Part shown: one piece after another, positions 26,437-33,908 of the stretch
Position numbering within the stretch: position 1 is the stretch's first letter
Layout: each line of letters starts with the position of its first letter
NCBI GenBank assembly: GCA_028293825.1
Contig: JAQGNY010000042.1
Span: forward strand, 1-64,000
From: Verrucomicrobiaceae bacterium
Lineage (GTDB): Bacteria > Pseudomonadota > Gammaproteobacteria > Pseudomonadales > CAMLJR01
Direction: 5' to 3'
DNA: 64,000 nucleotides
Program-made: the position numbers and the translations under genes
The notes under the pieces: model-generated
The model's input: only the letters and a program-made list of their open reading frames with translations
Database searches by the model: none
Told to the model about the DNA's origin: nothing

Positions 26437-28254
26437 TTACCGACCTCGGCTAACAAGCACCAGAATAACAATCAGCAAAACAATGCACACCACTTTCCAG
26501 AACAGCACCGGATTGCGTTCGATTAATGGCGCGCGCGTTTTATCGAGAAATTCCTGACGTGGATGGCGCAAATCGTAAATAAATTCCGATAATTCGCCAT
26601 AGCGTTTAAGCGGGTTTGGATGCACTGCTTTTTTAAATACGCCATCTATCCAGACCGGAATGGCGCGGTCTCTGGTGCGCACCGATTCATACACCAATTT
26701 ACTTTGCGCCGCCTGCGTCCGACATTTAGCGACTTCCGCGCCGTACGGTAATTTCCCCGTCAGCATTTGATAAGCGACAACGCCCAGCGAAAAAATATCG
26801 GACCGCGGCGATCCGCTTTCGCCGAGGAAGTATTCCGGCGCTGCATATTGCACCGTGCCGCGCACGTTCGCTTGTTGATCTTGCGCAGTAACCTCCAGCA
26901 CACCGGCTACGCTGGTCGAACCGAAATCGATAATCTTCATCACGCCTGCGCTGTCGATCACGATATTTTCCGGCCGTAAATCCTGATGCAACATTTCCGC
27001 GCGGTGAAACGCACGCAGGCCTTTTGCGACTTGCTCGATAATGCCGCGCACACTTTCCAAATCTGGTTTGGGGTGATCGATCATCCACTGCGCCAGCGTC
27101 TGCCCTTCGATGTACTCGGTGACGACATAAATAAAATTGCGTTTGCGCGTCGGCACGATAGCCTTCATCACATGCGCGTCGTCGATACGCCGCGCGATCC
27201 ATTCCTCCATCAAAAAGCTTTCGAGATACGTCGCATCGCCGCGCATATCTATCGACGGGATTTTAATTATCACGCGCGCCTGTGTTTCGTTGTCCTGCGC
27301 CAGATACAAATGGCTGCGATGGCTGCTGTGCACTTCGCGTAGCACGGTGTAACCGTCGAACTGCATGCGCGCGGCGAGCAAAGGCGGTAACGGCAATTGC
27401 GATAGCTGCTGATAAATCTCGCCGGCATCGCGGTTGGGCAATGCATCGACGCGAACAATCTGCACCGTTAGATTATCGGCACTGCCCTGTCGTAAAGCTT
27501 CGGCAACAATAATTTGTGCAGCGTTATCGAGATCACTCGCGCTGTCATCGATAGTTTTAGTAATGAAACGCGCATCGACATGTTCGTAAACGCCATCGGT
27601 CGCCAGCACGAACACATCACCTTGTTCGACATTCAACGACAGATAATCGATTTCGAGATGCGAGCCGATGCCCAGCGCCCGGGCCAGATAATTTTGCTCG
27701 GGCGATAAATGAATGCGGTGATCGGTGGTGAGTTGTTCGAGCGCGTTATCGACCACGCGATAAATACGCGCATCGCCAACGTGAAATAAATGCGCAGTCG
27801 CAGATTTAATCACCAGCGCGCTAAACGTGCAGACATAGCCGCGATCATTGTCGTTGCGGTACTGGCTTTGCTGCGTTTGCGCATAAAGCCACGAATTGGT
27901 CGCGGTCAATACGCGCTGCGCCGAGGTTTTAACCGACCACGCTTCCGATGTGCAGTAATAATCTTCAAGAAAACTTTTGACCGCCGATTCACTGGCGATC
28001 TGACTGACGTTGCTGCTGCTAATACCATCGGCTATCGCGACTGCAACGCCCTTTGAACTCAGCAACGGTTCTTTCGGAATACAAACGCCGTGAAAATCCT
28101 GATTGACCGTTTTGCAGCCCTTATCCGAAAACTGCCCGACCGTTACTTTTAATTCAGCGGGCTTTCTCTCAACAGTTCTTCTTTCAACAGCTTTTATTTC
28201 ACCGATCTTTATTTCGCCGGGCTTTATTTCGCCGGGCTGTGATTCACTAGACAT
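26437..28254 (-). CDS. Bifunctional PP2C-type phosphatase / Ser-Thr protein kinase, membrane anchored
   Basis: 605 residues. An N-terminal PP2C-like domain (residues about 37-270) shows 'NQDFHG', 'VAIADGIS' and 'VLATDGVYEHV'. A eukaryotic-type kinase domain (about 290-560) shows 'VIIKIPS' (ATP-binding Lys), 'MLHQDLRPENIVID' (catalytic loop) and 'IIDFGST' (DFG). The glycine loop is degenerate ('REVHSSHRSHLYLA'). One helix 'VVCIVLLIVILVLV' ends the chain, facing the catalytic domains to the cytoplasm. Bifunctional proteins like this accompany nitrate/nitrite assimilation genes in Pseudomonas; here a formate/nitrite channel gene lies 104 bases upstream on the same strand. The first 36 residues are six pentapeptide repeats. 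Confidence 0.9.
   Translation of the reverse strand: MSSESQPGEIKPGEIKIGEIKAVERRTVERKPAELKVTVGQFSDKGCKTVNQDFHGVCIPKEPLLSSKGVAVAIADGISSSNVSQIASESAVKSFLEDYYCTSEAWSVKTSAQRVLTATNSWLYAQTQQSQYRNDNDRGYVCTFSALVIKSATAHLFHVGDARIYRVVDNALEQLTTDHRIHLSPEQNYLARALGIGSHLEIDYLSLNVEQGDVFVLATDGVYEHVDARFITKTIDDSASDLDNAAQIIVAEALRQGSADNLTVQIVRVDALPNRDAGEIYQQLSQLPLPPLLAARMQFDGYTVLREVHSSHRSHLYLAQDNETQARVIIKIPSIDMRGDATYLESFLMEEWIARRIDDAHVMKAIVPTRKRNFIYVVTEYIEGQTLAQWMIDHPKPDLESVRGIIEQVAKGLRAFHRAEMLHQDLRPENIVIDSAGVMKIIDFGSTSVAGVLEVTAQDQQANVRGTVQYAAPEYFLGESGSPRSDIFSLGVVAYQMLTGKLPYGAEVAKCRTQAAQSKLVYESVRTRDRAIPVWIDGVFKKAVHPNPLKRYGELSEFIYDLRHPRQEFLDKTRAPLIERNPVLFWKVVCIVLLIVILVLVSRGR
28147..28236 (-). repeat. Six tandem 15-base (pentapeptide) repeats at the start of the PP2C/kinase gene
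   Basis: Residues 7-36 of the kinase read as PGEIK, PGEIK, IGEIK, AVERR, TVERK, PAELK. The first two DNA units are identical 15-mers and the others are progressively diverged. The repeat lies before the PP2C fold, which normally starts within a few residues of the N-terminus. Confidence 0.85.
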
Positions 28255-28358
28255 GGCATTCTCGCGAATTTTATTTTATGTCGTTAACGGCGAAATCAGT
28301 TTAGCAAAACGAACATCGGCCCAATCAAGGGCCGATGGCGTTAATCTAAAATGACGAA

Positions 28359-29168
28359 TTACAAAACGCGTTTCGGCGCTGTTTTGATATGCGTTGCATA
28401 CAAGGTCAGACCGGTAAACGAAAGGCCACCGATTAAATTACCGAGCACGGTCGGAATTTCATTCCAGATGATGTAATCCATGATCGAGAAATGGCCGCCC
28501 ATCAATAAGCCGGACGGAAACAAAAACATATTCACTACTGAGTGCTCGAATGTCATGCCGAAGAACAACATGATCGGCATCCACATCGCGATGACTTTGC
28601 CGCTGACCGATGTTGAAATCATCGCGCCGACTACGCCGGTCGATACCATCCAGTTACACAACATGCCGCGAATAAATAATGTCAGCATGCCCGCCGCGCC
28701 GTGCGCCGCATAACCAAGCGTACGTTTTTCACCGATGCCTGCAATCACCTGCCCGACTTTATCCGGCTCGGACGTAAATCCGAACGTGAATACAATCGAC
28801 ATCATTACCGCCACGACTAAGGCGCCGGCGAAATTGCCAACAAATACCAAACCCCAATTTCTCAACACGCCGCCGATTGTCACACCGGGACGCTTATCGA
28901 TTAATGCCAGCGGCGACAATACAAATACACCGGTTAACAAATCGAAGCCGAGCAAATACAACATGCAAAAACCGACTGGAAATAAAATCGCACCAATAAT
29001 CGGAAAACCGGTTTGCACCGTCACCGTTACCGCGAACACTGCCGATAGCGCGAGAATTGCACCGGCCATAAATGATCGAATCAACGTATCGCGTGTGGAC
29101 ATATAAACTTTCGATTCGCCGGCATCCACCATCTTCGTGACGAATTCCGAAGGCACCAAATAAGCCAT
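28359..29168 (-). CDS. Formate/nitrite transporter (FNT) family channel
   Basis: 269 residues, six predicted helices. FNT landmarks: 'SFMAGAILALSAVFAV' in helix 1, 'GFDLLTGVF' before helix 3, the 'GNFAGALVV' helix, 'IRGMLCNWMVSTGV' and 'FEHSVVNMFLFPSGLLMG' with the central-pore His. These channels pass formate, nitrite or hydrosulfide. GGGGG lies about 8 bases before the ATG. A PP2C/kinase fusion follows on the same strand, and the leader upstream holds a hairpin and a terminator; both are associated in other bacteria with nitrate/nitrite assimilation, which makes nitrite the better substrate guess. Confidence 0.9.
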   Translation of the reverse strand: MAYLVPSEFVTKMVDAGESKVYMSTRDTLIRSFMAGAILALSAVFAVTVTVQTGFPIIGAILFPVGFCMLYLLGFDLLTGVFVLSPLALIDKRPGVTIGGVLRNWGLVFVGNFAGALVVAVMMSIVFTFGFTSEPDKVGQVIAGIGEKRTLGYAAHGAAGMLTLFIRGMLCNWMVSTGVVGAMISTSVSGKVIAMWMPIMLFFGMTFEHSVVNMFLFPSGLLMGGHFSIMDYIIWNEIPTVLGNLIGGLSFTGLTLYATHIKTAPKRVL

Positions 29169-29203
29169 GTTATTTCCCCCAAATTAAAGCAGTTTGTTTA
29201 GGC

Positions 29204-29257
29204 AAAAAAAAACCCACTTCCACCTCCCCGAAATACGAGAAGAAAGAAATGGGCTTC
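29204..29257 (-). terminator. Terminator-like hairpin just upstream of the FNT gene (attenuator candidate)
   Basis: On the minus strand AAGCCCATTTC (29246-29256) pairs with GGAAGTGGGTTT, with an additional inner CTTCTC/GGGAGG helix, then a T-run of nine. It lies 35 bases upstream of the FNT start codon. It could end the lipocalin transcript, but its position fits attenuation of the FNT gene better. Confidence 0.65.
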
Positions 29258-29305
29258 GTTGTCCATTTGATCAATTGATTATCGACGGCAAGACCGCGCA
29301 ATCAG

Positions 29306-29323
29306 CAAGCCGCCGTTGGCTTG
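29306..29323 (-). promoter_or_regulatory. Hexaloop hairpin in the FNT leader, ANTAR-target-like
   Basis: The minus-strand RNA forms CAAGCC-AACGGC-GGCUUG: a perfect 6-bp stem with a six-base loop having A at position 1 and G at position 4, the bases required in known NasR/NasT-type ANTAR targets. About 50 bases later comes the terminator-like hairpin. I could not find a convincing second hexaloop. Confidence 0.45.
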
Positions 29324-29525
29324 AACCGCAAGAATAAAAGTAATGCGGAGCGCCAGCAAGCGTTAATTCTGCCTTTCAATCTGCCCCAATAATTTTCTTG
29401 GCACAGAACAAAAACCTTGCACGCTTTCTACGTATTTACTGTTCGCGAAGCGGCTCAGATTAGTTAACACAACACGTGCATATGAGCTTAATTATTTCTT
29501 CATTGCTTATTATTCGACGCCTGGA

Positions 29526-30116
29526 CTATTTATCGCCCGGCGATTGAAAGCCTGCTGTGCCGATTTGATCCTGCAGTTGCGGCACGCGTCTAAATTGCGT
29601 GGTGTCGTATCCCATCGCATCGAGCCGCGCTAATAATTCCTGATATTTTGCCTCGTCGATGGTGGGCGTGCGCGCGAAAATCCAACCGAGTTTTTTACCG
29701 GGATAACCGAGAATCGTATATTGATAATCGGGATCTACATACAGCGTCAGTTGCGTGACATAAATCGGCCAGAATATCCGCACCGACCATTTTGCATTGT
29801 TAGTTCCGGCCACCACGCTATCGACAAATTCGTGATGCGTCACCGGCTCATAAAAACTCATTTTGTGACCGAAAAATTCATCGCGGATTTTGCCATCGTC
29901 ACGCAAGGTCCATTGCGCATAACTGCCGACGAAATCGCGCTCCGCAAAATACGGAATATTGGCAATGATGTACCAACGGCCCATGTAGCGCGGCAGATCG
30001 ACATTTGCCATTTTCAGCTCATCGCCCGCACGCGGATTGGGATTCGGCGGCGTGCTGCTACAGGCCGCCAGTACCGCTCCGACTATTGCCGTCATAATTA
30101 CCGCAAACAGACGCAT
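29526..30116 (-). CDS. Outer-membrane lipocalin lipoprotein (Blc-like)
   Basis: The start is ATG 30116 because GGAGG precedes it and the signal peptide then has normal length; the longer frame adds 20 basic residues. 196 residues. Lipobox LAAC with Cys19 gives a lipoprotein; the residues after the Cys are Ser-Ser, which permit outer-membrane sorting by Lol. The lipocalin motif 'YMGRWYIIANIPYF' (G-x-W) is near residue 45, followed by beta strands including 'YTILGYPGKKLGWIFARTP', typical of bacterial lipocalins. Blc-type proteins bind lysophospholipids or fatty acids; the ligand here is not known. Confidence 0.92.
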   Translation of the reverse strand: MRLFAVIMTAIVGAVLAACSSTPPNPNPRAGDELKMANVDLPRYMGRWYIIANIPYFAERDFVGSYAQWTLRDDGKIRDEFFGHKMSFYEPVTHHEFVDSVVAGTNNAKWSVRIFWPIYVTQLTLYVDPDYQYTILGYPGKKLGWIFARTPTIDEAKYQELLARLDAMGYDTTQFRRVPQLQDQIGTAGFQSPGDK

Positions 30117-30516
30117 AACGCCTCCGTGATTAATCAATAAACGCTTCAACAGCTTGCGATTAACTAACCTACGCAATACAGCTGACTACAGATCAAACTC
30201 AATATTCAGCCTATTCGTGCGTGCGCTATTCATTGTGTCCAAATCCAACATCGCATCAGGCATGCGACCCGCAATAACCATATCGAACCGCCGCACATTT
30301 GGACGCGATAGAGCACACCCCTACAAATCAATCTCTTATCCTGCCTTACCCGTAGTGGCGCTGCCTGCTGCGCGCTCGCAGACTCGCCACCCGACCAAAC
30401 AAAGTTATTTTTCCTGATACTGTCGATCTGACATCGCCTGCAACGACTATCTATGTAATCCATAAAATTGCAGCAACCGATTGTTCCAATGTTTCATTTT
30501 TAACGAGGAAACTGAC
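30117..30516. other. Non-coding gap between the lipocalin and DUF1428 genes
   Basis: Divergent promoter space for the two flanking genes. A plus-strand open frame at 30154-30417 has no ribosome site and an unlikely composition, so I read it as non-coding. I see no hairpin followed by a T-run and no known regulatory RNA. Confidence 0.6.
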
Positions 30517-30888
30517 ATGGCCTACATCGATGGTTTTGTAATTGCAGTACCGACAGCCGACAAGGATAAATTTATCGCCCACGCAAAAACTATCGACGAT
30601 ATTTTTATCGAGCTGGGCGCGACACGAGTTATCGAATGCTGGGCTGACGACGTACCGAAAGGAAAAGTTACGGACTTCTATCGCGCGGTGCAGGCAAAGG
30701 ATGGCGAGACCGTAGCGTTCTCATGGGTCGAATGGCCCGACAAAGCAACCCGCGACAGCGCGTTCAAAAAAATGGAAGAGTTAATGAAAACCGACCCGCG
30801 CGCCAACCCGGAGAAAAACCCAATGCCCTTCGACGGCAGCCGAATGATTTTTGGCGGTTTCACACCGGTAGTTACGCTAGAAAAATAA
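30517..30888 (+). CDS. DUF1428 family protein
   Basis: The ATG at 30517 is chosen for the GAGGAAA site 7 bases upstream and the family-typical opening 'MAYIDGFVIAVPTADKDKF'. 123 residues, the normal length. 'ATRVIECWADDVPKGKVTDF' and 'PFDGSRMIFGGF' are further family landmarks. The fold is a small alpha/beta barrel (dimeric ferredoxin-like); function is unknown. It is followed after 58 bases by a VOC-family gene on the same strand; such pairs are common near each other, and co-expression is likely but not shown. Confidence 0.88.
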   Translation: MAYIDGFVIAVPTADKDKFIAHAKTIDDIFIELGATRVIECWADDVPKGKVTDFYRAVQAKDGETVAFSWVEWPDKATRDSAFKKMEELMKTDPRANPEKNPMPFDGSRMIFGGFTPVVTLEK

Positions 30889-30946
30889 AATTGCAGAGCG
30901 CACTATTTATTCACGCGAATAAGCTTATTGATGAAGGAATAACACG

Positions 30947-31429
30947 ATGAAACCAGCAAAAAATACAATTTGCATTTGGTACGAAGGTGAGGCCGAAGCT
31001 GCGGCGCATTTTTACGCGCAGACCTTTCCAGATTCGTCCGTCGACGCGGTACACCACGCACCGGGAGACTCTCTGTCAGGCAAGCAAGGCAACGTATTAA
31101 CCGTCGAATTTACCGTGATGGGCGTCGCCTGCCTCGGGCTCAATGGCGGACCCATATTCAAGCATAGCGAAGCGTTTTCGTTTCAAGTCGCAACCGTCGA
31201 TCAAGCCGAAACGGATCGCTACTGGAACGCGATCGTCGGCAATGGCGGTCAGGAAAGCAATTGCGGCTGGTGCAAAGATAAATGGGGAGTGTCATGGCAG
31301 ATCACACCAATTGCTTTGACACAAGCGACCACTGATCCCGACCGCGCTGCCGTAAAGCGCGCGTTCGATGCAATGATGCAGATGAAAAAAATCGATATCG
31401 CTGCAATCGAAGCGGCGCGCCGAGGTTGA
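30947..31429 (+). CDS. VOC-superfamily protein (PhnB-like)
   Basis: 160 residues. The opening 'TICIWYEGEAEAAAHFYAQTFPDS' and the 'LTVEFTVMGVACLGLNGGP' strand are those of PhnB-like VOC proteins once annotated as 3-demethylubiquinone methyltransferases. 'GWCKDKWGVSWQITP' near residue 105 is also conserved. Family members lack a methyltransferase fold, so that older name should not be used. AAGGA lies 8 bases before the ATG. Function not known. Confidence 0.88.
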   Translation: MKPAKNTICIWYEGEAEAAAHFYAQTFPDSSVDAVHHAPGDSLSGKQGNVLTVEFTVMGVACLGLNGGPIFKHSEAFSFQVATVDQAETDRYWNAIVGNGGQESNCGWCKDKWGVSWQITPIALTQATTDPDRAAVKRAFDAMMQMKKIDIAAIEAARRG

Positions 31430-31505
31430 TGTTGCTCAACAGAAAACCGTCTAAATAATTTCGGCGCGTACCTGTCTCAACTAAACAAAGTCATGCGGAA
31501 ATATA

Positions 31506-32315
31506 TTAAAAATAGGTTTCCGCGTGACCGCCGTCGACAACTATATATTGGCCGGTGATATAACCCGCCTGCTTCGAACACAGAAATGCACACAGCCCGG
31601 CTATTTCTTCCGGCGTGCCGAATCGATTCATCGGAATACGTTTCAACTCCGTTGCCATGAATTCCTCATACGTTTTGCCTTCGCGTTCGGCGCAATCGGC
31701 AAAGAATGCATGAAACGATTTACCCGTATCGATAAAGCCGGGCGGAATGGTATTAACGGTAATGCCGAACTGACCGAGCTCATCCGACAATGTTTTGCTG
31801 AGACCCAATGCAGCAGGCCGATTGGTATTGGCGAGTGCGTAATGAAAATGCAGTGTCGAATGCCGCGCAGGAACTTTTGCCGTACCCGAGCCAATCGTAA
31901 TAATTCGGCCCCAGCGTTTTTCTTTCATACCGGGAACAACCGCACGTGCGAAATGCGCAAAACCCATTACCAGAGACGCGTAGGATTTTTCGAAATCGGC
32001 ATCGCTCATTTCACTGAACGAACCGGGCGGCGGTGCCACCGGCGTGTAAATCGCAATATCGGGTGCGCCGAAAGCCGCCTTCGCTTCTTCGATAATGCGC
32101 GGATAACCCGCATGATCGAGCAAATCCGCCGACACCGCCGCTGCCTGTCCGCCTGCCGCTTTAATCGCAGCGACTGTTTCATCAAGCCGCGCTTTACCGC
32201 GCGCCACCAACACCACCTTACAACCGGCGCGCCCTAATTCTTCGGCAATCGACCGACCAATACCATGCGTGCCACCAGTAACCAAAGCCACTTTGCCTGC
32301 AATACCGAGATCCAT
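31506..32315 (-). CDS. Short-chain dehydrogenase/reductase, atypical active site
   Basis: The ATG at 32315 is chosen because GGAGG lies 4 bases upstream; the longer frame adds 26 residues with no family match. 269 residues. The NAD(P) motif is 'TGGTHGIGRS' (about residues 13-22). The usual catalytic Y-x3-K is replaced: the position reads 'YALANTNRPA', with Asn instead of Lys. A related SDR subgroup (S/A-N-T-x-R) shows the same change, so this may be a normal subfamily feature rather than a loss. C-terminal 'YITGQYIVVDGGHAE' is standard. Substrate unknown. Confidence 0.88.
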   Translation of the reverse strand: MDLGIAGKVALVTGGTHGIGRSIAEELGRAGCKVVLVARGKARLDETVAAIKAAGGQAAAVSADLLDHAGYPRIIEEAKAAFGAPDIAIYTPVAPPPGSFSEMSDADFEKSYASLVMGFAHFARAVVPGMKEKRWGRIITIGSGTAKVPARHSTLHFHYALANTNRPAALGLSKTLSDELGQFGITVNTIPPGFIDTGKSFHAFFADCAEREGKTYEEFMATELKRIPMNRFGTPEEIAGLCAFLCSKQAGYITGQYIVVDGGHAETYF

Positions 32316-32645
32316 AATTCCTCCAATAAGATAAGCCGTTGCAATAATTATTTGAGTTAGATGCGAACTACTTTCGCTCAATGCCGAGCGCACGAATTTT
32401 TAGTGGGGTATTCGCGCATATTGGCGAGTTGGGGTCAATCAATACAATTAGAACGTTGGTCAAAGTAATTTATTAAAAATAGAGATCACAACTCCGATGG
32501 TCATGATGCAGTAGCCGAATAGAAATCCAACTGTAGACATTATTTATACTATAAATCAACAGATGGATTACTTTCGCGTCAACTCAAATCATTATGCGAA
32601 ATGATTGAGAAAAAGCATAAAAAATTAAACGATATCGATGCGATA
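32316..32645. other. Gap between the SDR gene and the defence module, AT-rich on its right side
   Basis: This holds the upstream region of the SDR gene (about 32316-32410), then the AT-rich start of the inserted segment with the 26-codon frame at 32460-32540. An imperfect inverted repeat (about 10-base arms, CTCAAATCATT with AATGATTGAG) lies at 32583-32609, after the helicase gene end. It has no T-run on the minus strand, so its role as a terminator is doubtful. Confidence 0.5.
32460..32540 (-). CDS. Possible 26-residue single-helix membrane peptide
   Basis: An ATG-TGA frame of 26 codons reads M-S-T-V-G-F-L-F-G-Y and ends in I-S-I-F-N-K-L-L: one uninterrupted hydrophobic helix with a Lys near the end. 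It lies 105 bases downstream of the helicase gene on the same strand, within AT-rich DNA. There is no ribosome site upstream, and small hydrophobic frames arise by chance in such DNA. Reported only because of its position beside a defence module. Confidence 0.25.
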   Translation of the reverse strand: MSTVGFLFGYCIMTIGVVISIFNKLL

Positions 32646-33908
32646 TTATTTAAACGGTGGCTTAGTTAAGGATTTGCTAGATTGAACTAGCACTAAGCAC
32701 CGTTGTTTTGCTCGAGTAAGCGCATTGTAAAGCAATCGACGTTTTTGATCGTCACTACCAACCACAGAGGCAGGCCAGAGAATCACAACATTATCAAATT
32801 CGCGATTCTTAGCTCCGTGTACCGTCATTGCTCGACATCGACTTCCACTATCACGCTGATTTCGTCTACGATTAGAAAAAGATTGCTGAATGACCCTCTC
32901 AATTTCCAGCTTAGAAAAGACATCTTTACCTTGAGTTCTACGCTGTAAATCAAGCCACCTAATTACATCACTTTTTGATCGAGAATCAACGCACTCTTTC
33001 ATCACTTCTAATATTTCCATCGAAGAAAGGTTGGCCTGTAGATTCAATTGCGCCACCACACCTTCAAATGCTTTTACTTCTGAAATTTCCCACTCAATAA
33101 AATATGGACCGTGACGAAATTTCGTAGTGTTTCCACCTACCCATTCAATAACTTTTTTTGCAAACTCACCAACAACCGGGGTGATGATTGCTGTTTTTGA
33201 GCTCTGCCCAAACCAACCAATATTATTAGCTATCCAAGATCCGGCAAAAGGTGCTTTCGGTGTTAATTTAATTTTGAACAATCCGTCAGATATCGGAGGC
33301 CTCCCTGAGCGTATATCAGCCGCAGCTTTGATTAAAGCCGGGACACTCGTTCTGCGAGGAATTGTTAGCTCCAAAAGCTCTCCATCGCTTACTAACCAAT
33401 CATAAGCGGGATTTGGACGGAGACTTTCATCTAAGCACTGAAACTCGTCCGCTGCAGCAATTACTTTAATATAAGCGGAGAGCAATCGCACAACTTTAAG
33501 TCGTGCAGGACTAAGATCCTGGGCTTCATCCACAAGCAATAATGGGAAAGTAGCTGCAACCCAACGACAAGCAATCTCGTGTTTAAGAACGGCAGCAGCA
33601 GCATCGCAAACTTTTTCATAATCCTCTACGCCGGGAACTTCCAACCCAACTTCAGCTACAAGGCTTTGCCATCGACGTACTATTCGATACGCAAAGCTAT
33701 CTAAAGTAGAACACTCATATTTTTTCTCTAACGCGCTTAACGAGCGCAATCGCTCATCGAGTCGCCGCCTTGATCCATGCATAAAGGTTAACGCTAAAAC
33801 CTTTTGTCCTTTTTGCAGAGGAGAGAGAATTAACCATTCAGATAAAGCCTGTATTAACTGATAAGTTTTTCCACATCCAGCTCCGCCGGAAAAAGATTTT
33901 ATATTCAT
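32646..33908 (-). CDS. UvrD-like helicase, GajB-type partner of the OLD nuclease
   Basis: The start at ATG 33908 overlaps the nuclease stop as ATGA (translational coupling); ATG 33923, five codons upstream, is the alternative. 420 residues. Superfamily 1 motifs: Walker A 'GGAGCGKTYQL', motif II 'LLVDEAQDLSP', motif III 'AAADEFQCLD', motif IV-like 'RRTSVPAL', motif V 'MTVHGAKNREFDNVVILWP', motif VI 'LYNALTRAKQRC'. Short for UvrD (about 700) but near the size of GajB. In Gabija systems the GajA/GajB pair protects against phages. It lies in an AT-rich segment unlike its flanks. Confidence 0.85.
   Translation of the reverse strand: MNIKSFSGGAGCGKTYQLIQALSEWLILSPLQKGQKVLALTFMHGSRRRLDERLRSLSALEKKYECSTLDSFAYRIVRRWQSLVAEVGLEVPGVEDYEKVCDAAAAVLKHEIACRWVAATFPLLLVDEAQDLSPARLKVVRLLSAYIKVIAAADEFQCLDESLRPNPAYDWLVSDGELLELTIPRRTSVPALIKAAADIRSGRPPISDGLFKIKLTPKAPFAGSWIANNIGWFGQSSKTAIITPVVGEFAKKVIEWVGGNTTKFRHGPYFIEWEISEVKAFEGVVAQLNLQANLSSMEILEVMKECVDSRSKSDVIRWLDLQRRTQGKDVFSKLEIERVIQQSFSNRRRNQRDSGSRCRAMTVHGAKNREFDNVVILWPASVVGSDDQKRRLLYNALTRAKQRCLVLVQSSKSLTKPPFK

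Noticed and set aside
30154-30417. Plus-strand 87-codon frame between the lipocalin and DUF1428 genes
   Set aside because: No ribosome site, odd composition and a start inside the lipocalin upstream region.
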